64,000 nucleotides of DNA from Thioclava atlantica. GTDB lineage: Bacteria; Pseudomonadota; Alphaproteobacteria; Rhodobacterales; Rhodobacteraceae. Under the pieces are notes generated by a model. The model had not been told where the DNA came from. It worked only from the letters and a program-made list of their open reading frames with translations, and made no database searches. Positions 25,857 through 35,448 of this stretch are shown piece by piece; position 1 is the stretch's first letter; each line of letters begins with the position of its first letter. The stretch covers positions 186,001-250,000 of the forward strand of contig NZ_AQRC01000002.1 in NCBI RefSeq assembly GCF_000737065.1, given 5' to 3'. The position numbers and the translations under genes were made by a program.

Positions 25857-26090
25857 TTACGCAGCTTCCGAGATGAATTTCACCGCGTCGCCAACGGTCT
25901 GGATGTTCTCGGCGGCGTCGTCCGGGATCTCGATACCGAACTCTTCTTCGAAGGCCATGACCAGCTCGACCGTGTCGAGGCTGTCGGCGCCCAGGTCGTC
26001 GATGAACGAGGCGCTTTCGGTCACCTTGTCCTCTTCCACGCCAAGATGCTCCACAACGATCTTCTTCACGCGATCAGCGATGTCGCTCAT
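25857..26090 (-). CDS. acpP: Acyl carrier protein
   Basis: 77 residues, acidic, with the phosphopantetheine attachment site [19 protein letters not shown] split at Ser37. It carries acyl chains in fatty-acid synthesis. RBS AGGAA lies before the ATG. It has its own 216-base upstream gap, which suggests a separate promoter for this abundant protein. Confidence 0.97.
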   Translation of the reverse strand: MSDIADRVKKIVVEHLGVEEDKVTESASFIDDLGADSLDTVELVMAFEEEFGIEIPDDAAENIQTVGDAVKFISEAA

Positions 26091-26306
26091 GTCAATTCCT
26101 CAAAGTTTCTAAGGGCCTTCGCCCGTTCCTGCTTGCTCGTTCGAGCGTCTCAACCCGCGCGCCCCCGAATAACCCGAAGGACCGCAATCGAAACCGGGGC
26201 GTGTCCCGCCCGGCCCGTTCTCTGCGCTCATAGCGACTGCGATGGCGCATGGCAAGCCGTTTCTCTCGCCCCTGACCCGGTGAATTGCCCTCAGGTCACG
26301 CGATCG

Positions 26307-27044
26307 TCAGACCATCGTCATGCCGCCATTCACATGCAGCACCGACCCGGTGACGTAACCGGCCTCGGGGCTCGCGAGATAGCGCACGGCGGCGGCGATT
26401 TCCTCGGGCGTTCCCATCCGGCCCGTCGGGATCTGCGTCAGCAGCGCCGCCTTCTGGTCGTCATTGAGCTTGTCGGTCATCGCGGTCTGGATGAAGCCCG
26501 GCGCGACGCAGTTCACGGTGATGCCGCGGCTCGCCACTTCCTGCGCGAGCGATTTCGACGCCCCCACAAGCCCGGCCTTCGCCGCGGCATAGTTCACCTG
26601 GCCCGGATTGCCCGACTGGCCGACGATCGAGGTGATGTTGATGATCCGCCCCCAACGCGCCTTCATCATGCCGCGCAGCACGCCGCGCATCAGACGCACC
26701 GCCGAGGTCAGGTTCACGTCGATCACCGATTGCCAGTCCTCGTCGGACATCCGCATCAGCAGCCCGTCGCGGGTGATGCCGGCGTTGTTGACCAGGATAT
26801 CGAGCCCGCCCATCGCCTCGAGGGCCGCTTTCGGCAGCGCCTCGACCGAGGCCGGATCGCCCAGATTGGCGGGGCAGACATGCGCGCCCTCGCCCAGCTC
26901 CGCCGCCAGAGCCTCGAGCGGCTCGACCCGCGTGCCCGACAGCGCCACCACGGCGCCGCCCGCATGCAACGCTCGCGCGATCTCGGCCCCGATGCCGCCG
27001 GAGGCGCCCGTCACAAGCGCGCATTTCCCTTTCAGATCAAACAT
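26307..27044 (-). CDS. fabG: 3-oxoacyl-[acyl-carrier-protein] reductase
   Basis: 245 residues from the ATG at 27044 (MFDLKGKCALVTG), with GGAAGGGC upstream. Short-chain dehydrogenase with nucleotide motif TGASGGIGAE, the NNAG motif in ILVNNAGITRDGLLM, and the catalytic YxxxK in VNYAAAKAGLVG. It reduces beta-ketoacyl-ACP with NADPH. The open frame extends 18 codons further upstream into a repeat, which is not credible coding sequence. Confidence 0.96.
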   Translation of the reverse strand: MFDLKGKCALVTGASGGIGAEIARALHAGGAVVALSGTRVEPLEALAAELGEGAHVCPANLGDPASVEALPKAALEAMGGLDILVNNAGITRDGLLMRMSDEDWQSVIDVNLTSAVRLMRGVLRGMMKARWGRIINITSIVGQSGNPGQVNYAAAKAGLVGASKSLAQEVASRGITVNCVAPGFIQTAMTDKLNDDQKAALLTQIPTGRMGTPEEIAAAVRYLASPEAGYVTGSVLHVNGGMTMV

Positions 27045-27079
27045 CTGCAAGCCCTTCCTCTCTCCGGACGCCTGCGCGC

Positions 27080-27134
27080 CCTCTTCCTCTTGATCCAAAT
27101 ATCCCAGGGGGGTCCGGGGGAGGATCCCCCGGTG
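27080..27134 (-). repeat. Dispersed intergenic hairpin repeat, copy 2
   Basis: On the minus strand GGGGGATCCTCCCCC, then GGACCCCCC, then GGATATTTGGATCAAGAGG and AAGAG. Same element as 19256-19309. It fills the fabD-fabG gap and is read in the direction of these genes. Its GC hairpin could act as an RNA structure between the two cistrons. Confidence 0.75.
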
Positions 27135-27139
27135 CCGCC

Positions 27140-28069
27140 TCAGGCCTTCAGCGCCGCGATATCCTCGGGCGTGCCGATCGCGCGGCAGCTCGCCTCTTTC
27201 GCGATGCGCCGGATCATCCCCGACAGCGCCTTGCCCGCGCCGATCTCCCAGAATTCCTTCACGCCCTGCCCGGCCATCCAGGCGACGCTCTCGCGCCAGC
27301 GCACCGAGCCGGTGACCTGCTCGACCAGCAGGCGGCGGATCTCTTCGGGATCGCTCACCGCCGCGGCGCGCACATTGGCCACGACCGGCACCGCGGGCGC
27401 CTTGATCGCGGTGCCCGCGAGCGCCTCGGCCATCGCGTCGGCCGCGGGCTGCATCAGCGCGCAGTGGAAGGGCGCCGAGACCGGCAGCAGCACCGCGCGT
27501 TTCGCGCCCTTCTCCTTGGCGATGACGGTCGCGCGTTCCACCGCCTCCTTGTGGCCCGAGATCACGACCTGGCTCGGATCGTTGTCATTGGCGGCCTGGC
27601 AGACCTGACCTTGCGCGGCCTCCTCGGCGACCGCGGCGGCGGTCTCGAAATCGAGCCCCAGCAGCGCGGCCATCGCCCCCATGCCGACCGGCACCGCCTC
27701 CTGCATCGAGCGGCCGCGCAGGCGCAGCAGTTTCGCCGTGTCGGCAAGGCTCAGGCTGCCGGCCGCGCAGAGCGCCGAATATTCGCCCAGGCTGTGGCCG
27801 GCCAAGAAGGCGGCATCGGTGATCGCGAAGCCCTCGGCCTCGAGCGCCCGCATCGCCGCGATCGAGGTCGCCATCAGGGCGGGCTGGGCATTGGCGGTCA
27901 GCGTCAGCTCCGCGATCTCGCCCTCCCAGATCAGCGCCGAGAGTTTCTCGCCCAGGGCCTCGTCCACCTCGGCGAAGACCGAGGCAGCGGCCGGATAGGC
28001 ATCTGCGAGCGCCTTGCCCATCCCGATGACCTGCGCGCCCTGACCGGGGAATACGAATGCTCGGCTCAT
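27140..28069 (-). CDS. fabD: Malonyl-CoA:ACP transacylase
   Basis: 309 residues from the ATG at 28069 (MSRAFVFPGQGAQ), with GAGGACAGG upstream. The nucleophile Ser is in GHSLGEYSALCAAG, and the catalytic His lies in VSAPFHCALMQPA. It loads malonyl groups onto ACP. First gene of the fabD-fabG-acpP series here. Confidence 0.96.
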   Translation of the reverse strand: MSRAFVFPGQGAQVIGMGKALADAYPAAASVFAEVDEALGEKLSALIWEGEIAELTLTANAQPALMATSIAAMRALEAEGFAITDAAFLAGHSLGEYSALCAAGSLSLADTAKLLRLRGRSMQEAVPVGMGAMAALLGLDFETAAAVAEEAAQGQVCQAANDNDPSQVVISGHKEAVERATVIAKEKGAKRAVLLPVSAPFHCALMQPAADAMAEALAGTAIKAPAVPVVANVRAAAVSDPEEIRRLLVEQVTGSVRWRESVAWMAGQGVKEFWEIGAGKALSGMIRRIAKEASCRAIGTPEDIAALKA

Positions 28070-28179
28070 GGCCTGTCCTCCTGAACGTTCTTTCTTTGCG
28101 CCTCCCATAGCGCGCGCACGCCCTTGGGGCAACCTGTGCAAGCGGCCAGCCCTCCGGGGACGCCCGGACCCTGTCTATC

Positions 28180-28210
28180 ACAGCAAGAAGGGGCGCCGAA
28201 GCGCCCCTTC
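28180..28210 (-). terminator. Terminator after glnA
   Basis: On the minus strand AAGGGGCGC, loop TTCG, GCGCCCCTT is a perfect stem with a stable tetraloop, followed by CTTGCTGT. The T tract is weak, but its position 26 bases after the glnA stop fits. Confidence 0.7.
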
Positions 28211-28235
28211 CAATCCCTGTCCCTTCGTTTCCTGT

Positions 28236-29642
28236 TCAGCAGGAATAGTAGAGCTTGTATTCCACCGGGTGCGGCGTGTGCTCGTAGGCGTAGACCTCGT
28301 CCCACTTGAGGGCGAGATAGCCTTCGATCTGGTCCTTGGTGAACACGTCGCCGGCCAGCAGGAAGTCGTGATCCTGCTGCAGGCTCTCGAGCGCCTCGCG
28401 CAGGCTCGCGCAGACGGTCGGGATCGAGGCCAGCTCTTCCGGCGGCAGATCGTAGAGGTCCTTGTCCGAGGACGGACCCGGATCGATCTTGTTCTTGATG
28501 CCGTCGAGGCCGGCCATCAGCAGCGCCGAGAACGCCAGATAGGGGTTCGCCGAGGGATCGGGGAAGCGGGCTTCCACACGCTTGGCCTTCGGCGACTCGG
28601 CCCACGGAATACGCACGCAGCCCGACCGGTTGCGGGCCGAATAGGCGCGCAGAACCGGGGCTTCGAAGCCCGGGATGAGACGCTTGTAGGAGTTGGTCGA
28701 CGGGTTGGTGAAGGCGTTGAGCGTCTTCGCGTGCTTCAGGATGCCGCCGATGAAGTAGAGCGCTTCCTGGCTGAGATCCGCGTATTTGTCGCCCGCGAAG
28801 AGCGGCTTGCCGTCTTTCCAGATCGACATGTTCACATGCATGCCGGTACCGTTGTCGCCCGCGATCGGCTTCGGCATGAAGGTCGCCGACTTGCCATAGG
28901 CATGCGCCACGTTGTGGATGACGTACTTGTATTTCTGGATGTCATCGGCCTGCTTGGTCAGCGTCCCGAAGATCAGACCCAGCTCGTGCTGGCACGAGGC
29001 CACTTCGTGGTGGTGCTTGTCGACCTTCATGCCCATGCGCTTCATGGTCGAGAGCATCTCCGAACGCAGGTCCTGCGCGTCATCGATCGGGTTGACCGGG
29101 AAGTAGCCGCCCTTGACGCCCGGACGATGGCCCATGTTGCCCATCTCGTAGGACGTGTCGGTATTCCAGGCGGCGTCGATCGCGTCGACCTCGTAGGAGA
29201 CCTTGTTCATCGAGACCGAGAAGCGCACGTCGTCGAACAGGAAGAACTCGGCTTCCGGGCCGAAGAAGGCCTGATCGCCGATGCCCGAGGACTTCAGGTA
29301 GGCCTCGGCCTTCTCGGCGGTGCCGCGCGGGTCGCGGGCATAGGGTTCGCCGGTGTCGGGCTCGACCACGGTGCAGTGCACGCACATGGTCTTCTCGGCA
29401 TAGAAGGGGTCGATATAGACCGATGCGGGATCCGGGATCAGCTTCATGTCGGACTGATCGATCGATTTCCAGCCCGCGATCGAGGAGCCGTCGAACATGA
29501 AGCCTTCGTCGAAGAAATCTTCATCGACTTCGGTATGCATCAGCGTGACGTGCTGCAGCTTGCCGCGCGGATCGGTGAAGCGGACGTCGACATATTCGAC
29601 CTCTTCGTCCTTCATCAGTTTGAGAGCGTCCTTAATGCTCAT
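28236..29642 (-). CDS. glnA: Glutamine synthetase, type I
   Basis: 468 residues, the standard GSI length. Visible features include the N-terminal beta-grasp with [15 protein letters not shown], the metal/ATP segments [14 protein letters not shown] and [14 protein letters not shown], the glutamate-binding loop in [17 protein letters not shown], and the adenylylation tyrosine in [10 protein letters not shown] near the end. It condenses ammonia with glutamate. It lies 68 bases after glnB, and both are probably co-transcribed under nitrogen control. Confidence 0.98.
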   Translation of the reverse strand: MSIKDALKLMKDEEVEYVDVRFTDPRGKLQHVTLMHTEVDEDFFDEGFMFDGSSIAGWKSIDQSDMKLIPDPASVYIDPFYAEKTMCVHCTVVEPDTGEPYARDPRGTAEKAEAYLKSSGIGDQAFFGPEAEFFLFDDVRFSVSMNKVSYEVDAIDAAWNTDTSYEMGNMGHRPGVKGGYFPVNPIDDAQDLRSEMLSTMKRMGMKVDKHHHEVASCQHELGLIFGTLTKQADDIQKYKYVIHNVAHAYGKSATFMPKPIAGDNGTGMHVNMSIWKDGKPLFAGDKYADLSQEALYFIGGILKHAKTLNAFTNPSTNSYKRLIPGFEAPVLRAYSARNRSGCVRIPWAESPKAKRVEARFPDPSANPYLAFSALLMAGLDGIKNKIDPGPSSDKDLYDLPPEELASIPTVCASLREALESLQQDHDFLLAGDVFTKDQIEGYLALKWDEVYAYEHTPHPVEYKLYYSC

Positions 29643-29710
29643 GTGACATTACCCTTTCGTTCAGCATGGGTTTTGCCCGGGCCCCGCCGGCCCGGAATGT
29701 GTTGCCGCAA

Positions 29711-30118
<408 letters not shown>

Positions 30119-30233
30119 CTAGGGTGAACGGGTGCGGAAGGGGATCGGAAATCCGAAAGCCGCGCCCGTTTTTCGAGCGGGTAGCACAAAAACTGGGCAG
30201 TTTGAAAACAATTCGCATCGAGGCTCCGATAGA

Positions 30234-31799
30234 ATGAGCGAAATCCTCACCGCGGCGCAGATGCGCGCCTGCGAGATGGCCGAGATCGAAAGCGGCGCGG
30301 TCACCGGACTGGAACTGATGGAACGCGCGGGCGCAGGCGTGGTCGAGGCGATCTTCGCGCAATGGCCCGAGTTCTCGCCGGGCCGCGCTATCGTCCTGTG
30401 CGGCCCCGGAAACAATGGCGGGGATGGCTATGTGATCGCGCGCCTGCTGGCCGAACGGGGCTGGTCGGTGGACTGTCACGCCTTTGGCGACCCGTCGGGC
30501 CTGCCGGCCGATGCGCGCACCAATCACGACCGTTGGAAGAGAATGGGTGCGGTGCACCCTTGGGATGATTCTGCGATCGCGGCGCGGATCGACTCGCTGG
30601 AAGGCGGCCTCGTGATCGACGCGCTCTTCGGCACCGGCCTCACCCGTGCCTTGCCCGAGCAGATGGATCAGACCGGCCGCGCGATCGCGACCCGCCATTC
30701 CGCCGCCCCCGCCGATGCACGGCCCCACCTCGTCGCGGTCGATATCCCGAGCGGCATTTCCTCCGATAGCGGGCGCGACCTCGGCGGCGCGCTCCCCGCC
30801 GATCTGACCGTCACCTTCCACCGCGCGAAATGCGGCCATTATCTCGACCCCCGCTCCGGCCCCTCCCGCCCCGCGGGCGGCGCGACCCTGAGCGGCAGAA
30901 TCGCCATCGTCGATATCGGCCTACCACAGACGCCGCTGCCCGATGCGGCGGCGCTGATCACGGCCCCGACCCATTCTCTCGCCAAAGGGTCGGGCGGGCA
31001 CAAATACGGCCATGGCCACGCACTGGTGCTCTCGGGTAGGGCCGGAAAGGGCGGAGCCGCGCGCCTCGCCGCCCGTGCGGCGCTGCGGATCGGCGCCGGG
31101 CTCGTCACCCTCGCCTGCCCGCAAGCGGCCTTGCCGGAGAACGCGGCGCAACTCAACGCGGTGATGCTCACCCCCCTGCCCGACGCCTATGCGCTGCGCG
31201 GGCTGATGAAGGACGAGCGGCTCAACGCGCTCTGTCTCGGCCCCGGCCTCGGCGCCGCACGGGCGCAGGAGATGGTGCCGGCCGCGCTATGGGGCAAGCG
31301 CGCCACGGTCCTCGACGCCGATGCGCTCACCGCTTTCGAAAGCGATCCGGAGCTTTTGTTCGGGCAACTCCACCCCGATTGCGTCCTGACCCCGCATCTG
31401 GGCGAATTCGCACGGCTTTTCCCCGACCTCGCCGGCAAGCTCTCCGATCCGGACCAGCCGGGCTACTCCAAGCTCGACGCGACGCGCGAGGCCGCCGCCC
31501 GGGCGGGCTGCACGGTCCTGCTCAAGGGGCCCGACACCGCGATTGCGACCCAGGACAGCCGCGTCGCACTTCATTCGGCGACCGGGGCGCGCGCCGCGCC
31601 CTGGCTCGCGACGGCCGGCTCCGGCGATGTTCTGGCGGGGCTGATCGCAGGGCTTCTCGCGCGCGGGGCCACGCCCTTCGATGCCGCCTGCTCCGCCGCC
31701 TGGCTGCATGCCGAGGCCGCGCGCAGCTTCGGCCCCGGCCTGATCGCCGAGGATCTGCCCGAAGAACTCCCCCGGGTCCTGCGCGGCTTGGCACTCTGA
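30234..31799 (+). CDS. nnr: Bifunctional NAD(P)H-hydrate epimerase / ADP-dependent dehydratase
   Basis: 521 residues from the ATG at 30234 (MSEILTAAQMRACEMAE). The N-terminal YjeF_N epimerase domain (residues 1-215) has CGPGNNGGDGYVIAR and DALFGTGLTR. The C-terminal ribokinase-like dehydratase domain (residues 230-521) has HKYGHGHALVLSG, CLGPGLG and the ATP-site block ATAGSGDVLAGLIAGLLA. Together they repair hydrated NADH and NADPH. The gene is divergent from glnB with 184 bases between. Confidence 0.93.
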   Translation: MSEILTAAQMRACEMAEIESGAVTGLELMERAGAGVVEAIFAQWPEFSPGRAIVLCGPGNNGGDGYVIARLLAERGWSVDCHAFGDPSGLPADARTNHDRWKRMGAVHPWDDSAIAARIDSLEGGLVIDALFGTGLTRALPEQMDQTGRAIATRHSAAPADARPHLVAVDIPSGISSDSGRDLGGALPADLTVTFHRAKCGHYLDPRSGPSRPAGGATLSGRIAIVDIGLPQTPLPDAAALITAPTHSLAKGSGGHKYGHGHALVLSGRAGKGGAARLAARAALRIGAGLVTLACPQAALPENAAQLNAVMLTPLPDAYALRGLMKDERLNALCLGPGLGAARAQEMVPAALWGKRATVLDADALTAFESDPELLFGQLHPDCVLTPHLGEFARLFPDLAGKLSDPDQPGYSKLDATREAAARAGCTVLLKGPDTAIATQDSRVALHSATGARAAPWLATAGSGDVLAGLIAGLLARGATPFDAACSAAWLHAEAARSFGPGLIAEDLPEELPRVLRGLAL

Positions 31800-31886
31800 G
31801 AACACGCCCGGCCGCGACAGGAAAGCCGCCCAAAAAGCGCGCGCCCTCTTCCCCCGCCCGCGGGCTGTTGCTATTACGCCTCCGAT

Positions 31887-31971
31887 GCGGGTGTGGCGGA
31901 ACTGGTAGACGCACCAGATTTAGGTTCTGGCGCCGAGAGGCGTGGGGGTTCGAGTCCCTTCACCCGCACCA
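31887..31971 (+). tRNA. tRNA-Leu (anticodon TAG), CCA encoded
   Basis: The acceptor stem GCGGGTG (31887-31893) pairs with CACCCGC (31961-31967), then A and an encoded CCA. The anticodon arm CCAGA-TTTAGGT-TCTGG shows anticodon TAG. The long variable arm (CGCCGAGAGGCG) marks a class II tRNA, and the T arm is GGGGGTTCGAGTCCCTT. It reads CUA and, with wobble, CUN codons. No integrated element is attached to its 3' end. Confidence 0.96.
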
Positions 31972-32165
31972 CTCATTGCATATCGCCCCCGGCGCGCCGC
32001 CGCTCGGCGCTCGCGCCATGCGCCGGGCCCCGCTCACTTTCGCCTGTGCGCGCCCCCTGCGCCCCCGATTTCGCCTTGCCACCAAGGCCCGCGCCCAATA
32101 GAAGGGCGCCTGAAATCGAGAACCCGGCCGCGATCCGCGCGGCGCCAAGACACAAAGGACATCCA

Positions 32166-33494
32166 ATGCAGGTCACCGAGACCCTCAACGACGGCCTCAA
32201 GCGCGGCTACGAGATCACCATCACCGCCAGCGAGCTCGACGACAAGGTCACCGCGAAGCTCGAAGAAGCCCAGCCCGAGATCGAGATGAAGGGCTTCCGC
32301 AAGGGCAAGGTTCCGATGGCGATGCTGCGCAAGCAGTTCGGCCCGCGCATCCTCGGCGAAGCGATGCAGGAAGCCGTCGACGGCGCGATGAGCGAGCATT
32401 TCGAGAAGTCCGGCGACCGCCCCGCGCTCCAGCCGAAAATCGAGATGAAAGACGGCGAGAACTGGAAAGAGGGTGACGACGTGGTCGTGACCGTCGAGTA
32501 CGAAGCGCTGCCGGAAATCCCGGAAGTCGACCTCTCGGGCGTCACGCTCGAGCGTCTGGTCGTGAAGGCCGGCGACGACGCGATCAACGAGGCGCTCGAG
32601 AACCTCGCGGGCACCGCGAAGAATTTCGAAGCCAAGGACGGCAAGGCCGAGAACGGCGACCAGGTCGTGATCGACTTCGAAGGGTTCGTCGATGGCGAGG
32701 CGTTCGAAGGCGGCAAGGGCGAAGGCTACCCGCTCGAGCTCGGCTCGGGCTCCTTCATCCCGGGCTTCGAGGAAGAGCTCCTCGGTGCCAAAGCCGGTGA
32801 CGATGTCGAGGTGAAGGTCACCTTCCCCGAGCAGTACGGCGCCGAGCATCTCGCCGGCAAGGACGCGGTCTTCAAGTGCAAGGTGCACGAGGTGAAAGCC
32901 CCGAAAGCCGCAGAGATCAACGACGAGCTCGCCAAGCAGTTCGGCGCCGAGGATCTCGCCGCGCTGAAAGCCCAGATCGCCGAGCGTCTCGAAGCCGAAT
33001 ACGCGGGCGCGGCCCGTCAGGTGATGAAGCGCGGCCTGCTCGACCAGCTCGACGACAAGGTGAAGTTCGAACTGCCGCCGGCGCTCGTGGAAGCCGAGGC
33101 CCAGCAGATCGCCCACCAGCTGTGGCACGAGGAAAACCCGGAAGTTCACGATCACAACCACGGTGAGATCGAGACGACCGAAGAGCATCAAAAGCTCGCC
33201 GAGCGCCGCGTGCGCCTTGGCCTGCTGCTCGCCGAGATCGGCCGCAAGCAGGAAATCGAGGTCACCGATGCCGAGATGACCCAAGCGGTGATGAACCAGG
33301 CTCGCCAGTATCCGGGCCAGGAGCGCGCCTTCTTCGAATTCGTGCAGCAGAACCCGCAGATGCAACAGCAGCTGCGCGCGCCGATCTTCGAGGACAAGGT
33401 CATCGACCACATCGCGGGCGAAGCGACCGTGACCGACAAGGAAGTGTCGAAAGAAGACCTGCAGAAAGAGATCGAGAAGCTCGACGAGGCGTAA
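32166..33494 (+). CDS. tig: Trigger factor, ribosome-associated peptidyl-prolyl isomerase and chaperone
   Basis: 442 residues. The N-terminal ribosome-binding domain includes [17 protein letters not shown] (residues 43-60). The FKBP-like isomerase domain (about residues 155-245) contains [20 protein letters not shown], and the C-terminal helical chaperone arms are Glu/Lys/Gln-rich. A His-rich segment ([11 protein letters not shown]) lies around residue 325. Start [10 protein letters not shown] at 32166. A terminator follows. Confidence 0.96.
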   Translation: MQVTETLNDGLKRGYEITITASELDDKVTAKLEEAQPEIEMKGFRKGKVPMAMLRKQFGPRILGEAMQEAVDGAMSEHFEKSGDRPALQPKIEMKDGENWKEGDDVVVTVEYEALPEIPEVDLSGVTLERLVVKAGDDAINEALENLAGTAKNFEAKDGKAENGDQVVIDFEGFVDGEAFEGGKGEGYPLELGSGSFIPGFEEELLGAKAGDDVEVKVTFPEQYGAEHLAGKDAVFKCKVHEVKAPKAAEINDELAKQFGAEDLAALKAQIAERLEAEYAGAARQVMKRGLLDQLDDKVKFELPPALVEAEAQQIAHQLWHEENPEVHDHNHGEIETTEEHQKLAERRVRLGLLLAEIGRKQEIEVTDAEMTQAVMNQARQYPGQERAFFEFVQQNPQMQQQLRAPIFEDKVIDHIAGEATVTDKEVSKEDLQKEIEKLDEA

Positions 33495-33517
33495 TCCCCG
33501 TCAGCGATCCTTTGGAT

Positions 33518-33549
33518 CGAAAGGCCGCTCCTTCGGGGGCGGCCTTTTG
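33518..33549 (+). terminator. Rho-independent terminator after tig
   Basis: AAAGGCCGC and GCGGCCTTT pair around a CTTCGGG-type loop (33520-33547), 25 bases after the tig stop. The run of T is four long including the stem end. Confidence 0.75.
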
Positions 33550-33565
33550 CATTGCGCGCGGGCGA

Positions 33566-33892
33566 TCAGGGCGTGACCTTGAGAAACCGCGCCGAAGCGA
33601 CCGGGCGTCCATCGACGATCAGGGGAGCCGCGGGCGCCCGCGGCGAGGTGGCGGGAGCGATGGCGAAATCGCGGGGGATCGGGCGCGGAGCCGGCGCCTC
33701 GGGCGCGGCTTCGGCCGCCACATCCACGCCAACCCCCTGCCCCTGAACCTGGGCGAGCACGACCTGCGTCACCACATCCCGGGTGAGCGCGAAGCGCGCC
33801 CTCCAGGCCTCGGGATCGTGCAGATAGAGCAGGCCCGACGTGACCAGCCCGGTCATCGCGAGCGTATTGCGAAGGATCGACAGGAGCTGCAT
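33566..33892 (-). CDS. Small membrane-anchored protein of unknown function
   Basis: 108 residues, not recognised. The N-terminus MQLLSILRNTLAMTGLVTSG looks like a membrane anchor or uncleaved signal. A helical stretch follows (residues 25-50), then an Ala/Pro-rich disordered linker (EAAPEAPAPRPIPRD) and a short ordered end (PLIVDGRPVASARFLKVTP). AGGGGAAAGAG before the ATG is a good RBS. It lies convergent to tig and behind the rplI terminator, so it is probably transcribed alone. Confidence 0.6.
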   Translation of the reverse strand: MQLLSILRNTLAMTGLVTSGLLYLHDPEAWRARFALTRDVVTQVVLAQVQGQGVGVDVAAEAAPEAPAPRPIPRDFAIAPATSPRAPAAPLIVDGRPVASARFLKVTP

Positions 33893-33986
33893 CTCTTTCC
33901 CCTAAACCAGCAGACCGGGGCAGCCTGTCACGCGAAAAGGGCAATTTTGCGACGTCTCCGCCCCACGCCCCGCGCCACCTCATCGC

Positions 33987-34024
33987 AAAAAGAAAAGCAG
34001 CGCGAAGGTCTCCCCTCGCGCCGC
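33987..34024 (-). terminator. Rho-independent terminator after rplI
   Basis: On the minus strand a 12-pair stem, GCGGCGCGAGGG with a four-base loop and CCTTCGCGCTGC (two G-U pairs), followed by TTTTCTTTTT. It ends the rpsF-rpsR-rplI operon 40 bases after the rplI stop. Confidence 0.82.
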
Positions 34025-34064
34025 GATCCTGTCACTCCTCGGGGCCGGAGCCCGGAGAGAGATA

Positions 34065-34670
34065 TCACTCTTCGGTTTCGGGCGTGGCCACCGGGCCTTC
34101 GTCCTCGTCCGAGGTCGCGCCGCCGATATCGTCGAACAGCTCGGCGATCTCGAACTCGGCAGCCGCTTCTTCTTCGGCGGCCAGGTCCTGGATCGACTTG
34201 CCCGACGCCTGCAGTTCGGCCTCTTCGGGCGAGCGGGCGACGTTGAGCGTGACGTAGCAGACGACCTCGGGGTGCAGGTGCACCTCGACCTCGTGCAGGC
34301 CGAGAACCTTGATCGGCTGACGGATGATGACCTGCTTGCGGTCGATCGAGAAGCCCTCTTCGGTGGCGATGTTCGCCGCGTCGCGGGTGGTGACCGAACC
34401 GTAGAGGTTGCCGCCGTCGGATGCCGAACGGATCACGACGAAGGTCTGACCGTCAAGCTTCGACGCCAGATCTTCGGCCTCTTTCTTGGTTTCGAGGTTG
34501 CGGGCCTCGAGCTGGGCCTTGCGCTCTTCGAAGCCCTTGATGTTGGCTTCGTTGGCGCGCAGCGCCTTGCCCTGCGGCAGCAGGTAGTTGCGGCCATAGC
34601 CGTCCTTGACGGTGACCACGTCACCCATCTGGCCGAGCTTGGCCACGCGTTCGAGAAGGATCACTTCCAT
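34065..34670 (-). CDS. rplI: Large ribosomal subunit protein bL9, with acidic extension
   Basis: 201 residues against about 150 in most bacteria. The N-terminal rRNA-binding domain [17 protein letters not shown], the linker helix ([20 protein letters not shown]) and the C-terminal domain are normal. Roughly the last 45 residues are an acidic tail ([18 protein letters not shown]... [15 protein letters not shown]). Such tails are seen in other Rhodobacterales L9. Third gene of the rpsF operon. Confidence 0.96.
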   Translation of the reverse strand: MEVILLERVAKLGQMGDVVTVKDGYGRNYLLPQGKALRANEANIKGFEERKAQLEARNLETKKEAEDLASKLDGQTFVVIRSASDGGNLYGSVTTRDAANIATEEGFSIDRKQVIIRQPIKVLGLHEVEVHLHPEVVCYVTLNVARSPEEAELQASGKSIQDLAAEEEAAAEFEIAELFDDIGGATSDEDEGPVATPETEE

Positions 34671-34682
34671 CGGTCGGTCTCC

Positions 34683-34907
34683 TTATTTCACGGCGTAGGG
34701 GAGCAGCGCGAGGAAGCGGGCGCGCTTGATCGCGCGGGCCAGTTCACGTTGCTTCTTGGCCGAAACGGCGGTGATGCGGGCGGGGACGATCTTGCCGCGC
34801 TCGGAGATGTAGCGCTGCAGAAGACGGGTGTCCTTGTAGTCGATCTTCGGCGCGTTCTCGCCCGAGAACGGGCAGACCTTGCGGCGACGGAAAAACGGTT
34901 TTGCCAT
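34683..34907 (-). CDS. rpsR: Small ribosomal subunit protein bS18
   Basis: 74 residues, basic. Typical S18 motifs are [21 protein letters not shown] and the [20 protein letters not shown] block. It binds S6 on the 30S platform. It sits 12 bases before rplI and 23 bases after rpsF. Confidence 0.98.
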   Translation of the reverse strand: MAKPFFRRRKVCPFSGENAPKIDYKDTRLLQRYISERGKIVPARITAVSAKKQRELARAIKRARFLALLPYAVK

Positions 34908-34930
34908 GGGTACTACTCCTTAGCTCGGGA

Positions 34931-35284
34931 TCAACGGCGCTCGCGACGGGTGTCGCGTTCGTCGCGTTTCTGCATCTGGACCGAGGGGCCCTCTTCGTGG
35001 GCGTCGACCTTGATGGTCAGGACGCGCATCACGTCGTCATGCAGACGGGCCAGACGCTCCATTTCCTGAACCGCGGCCGAGGGCGCGTCGGTTTTCAGGA
35101 AGGCGTAGTGCCCCTTGCGGTTCTTGTTGATCTTGTAGGCCATGGTCTTCACGCCCCAATACTCGGACTCGACGACTTTGCCGCCGTTATCGGAGAGGAC
35201 CGTGGAGAAATGTTCGACAAGGCCTTCGGCCTGCGCGTTGGACAGATCCTGACGCGCGATGAGGACATGCTCGTAAAGCGGCAT
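34931..35284 (-). CDS. rpsF: Small ribosomal subunit protein bS6
   Basis: 117 residues with the S6 start MPLYEHVLIARQDLSNAQ and the conserved WGVKTMAYKINKNRKGHY segment. The C-terminus is Lys/Arg-rich (RDERDTRRERR). RBS AGGAG lies before the ATG. First gene of the operon and partner of S18. Confidence 0.98.
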   Translation of the reverse strand: MPLYEHVLIARQDLSNAQAEGLVEHFSTVLSDNGGKVVESEYWGVKTMAYKINKNRKGHYAFLKTDAPSAAVQEMERLARLHDDVMRVLTIKVDAHEEGPSVQMQKRDERDTRRERR

Positions 35285-35388
35285 GCGAACTCCTGTTTTT
35301 TCAAGGCGGCTTCATAGGTGGGCGGTTCACTCTTCCGCATCCCACCACGAGAGGCTCTGCCGGTTCATGCAAAAGCGGAAGATGGGGC

Positions 35389-35416
35389 CTTATAAGGGAT
35401 CAGATCGCGGATGCAA
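35389..35416 (-). promoter_or_regulatory. Probable promoter of rpsF-rpsR-rplI
   Basis: On the minus strand TTGCAT (35416-35411) and TATAAG (35394-35389) are 16 bases apart. This places the transcription start about 100 bases before rpsF and leaves a leader long enough for S6:S18 feedback, although no such RNA motif could be confirmed by eye. Confidence 0.55.
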
Positions 35417-35448
35417 GGAAAAACCCGTGCCCCGAGCGCCCTGCCCGC

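Noticed and set aside
27045-27098. Longer N-terminus of FabG reading through the intergenic repeat
   Set aside because: The canonical start MFDLKGKCALVTG with RBS lies at 27044; the upstream part is repeat DNA.
31887-31990. tRNA-Leu as an integration site of a mobile element
   Set aside because: No duplicate of the tRNA 3' end, integrase gene or change in composition follows it.
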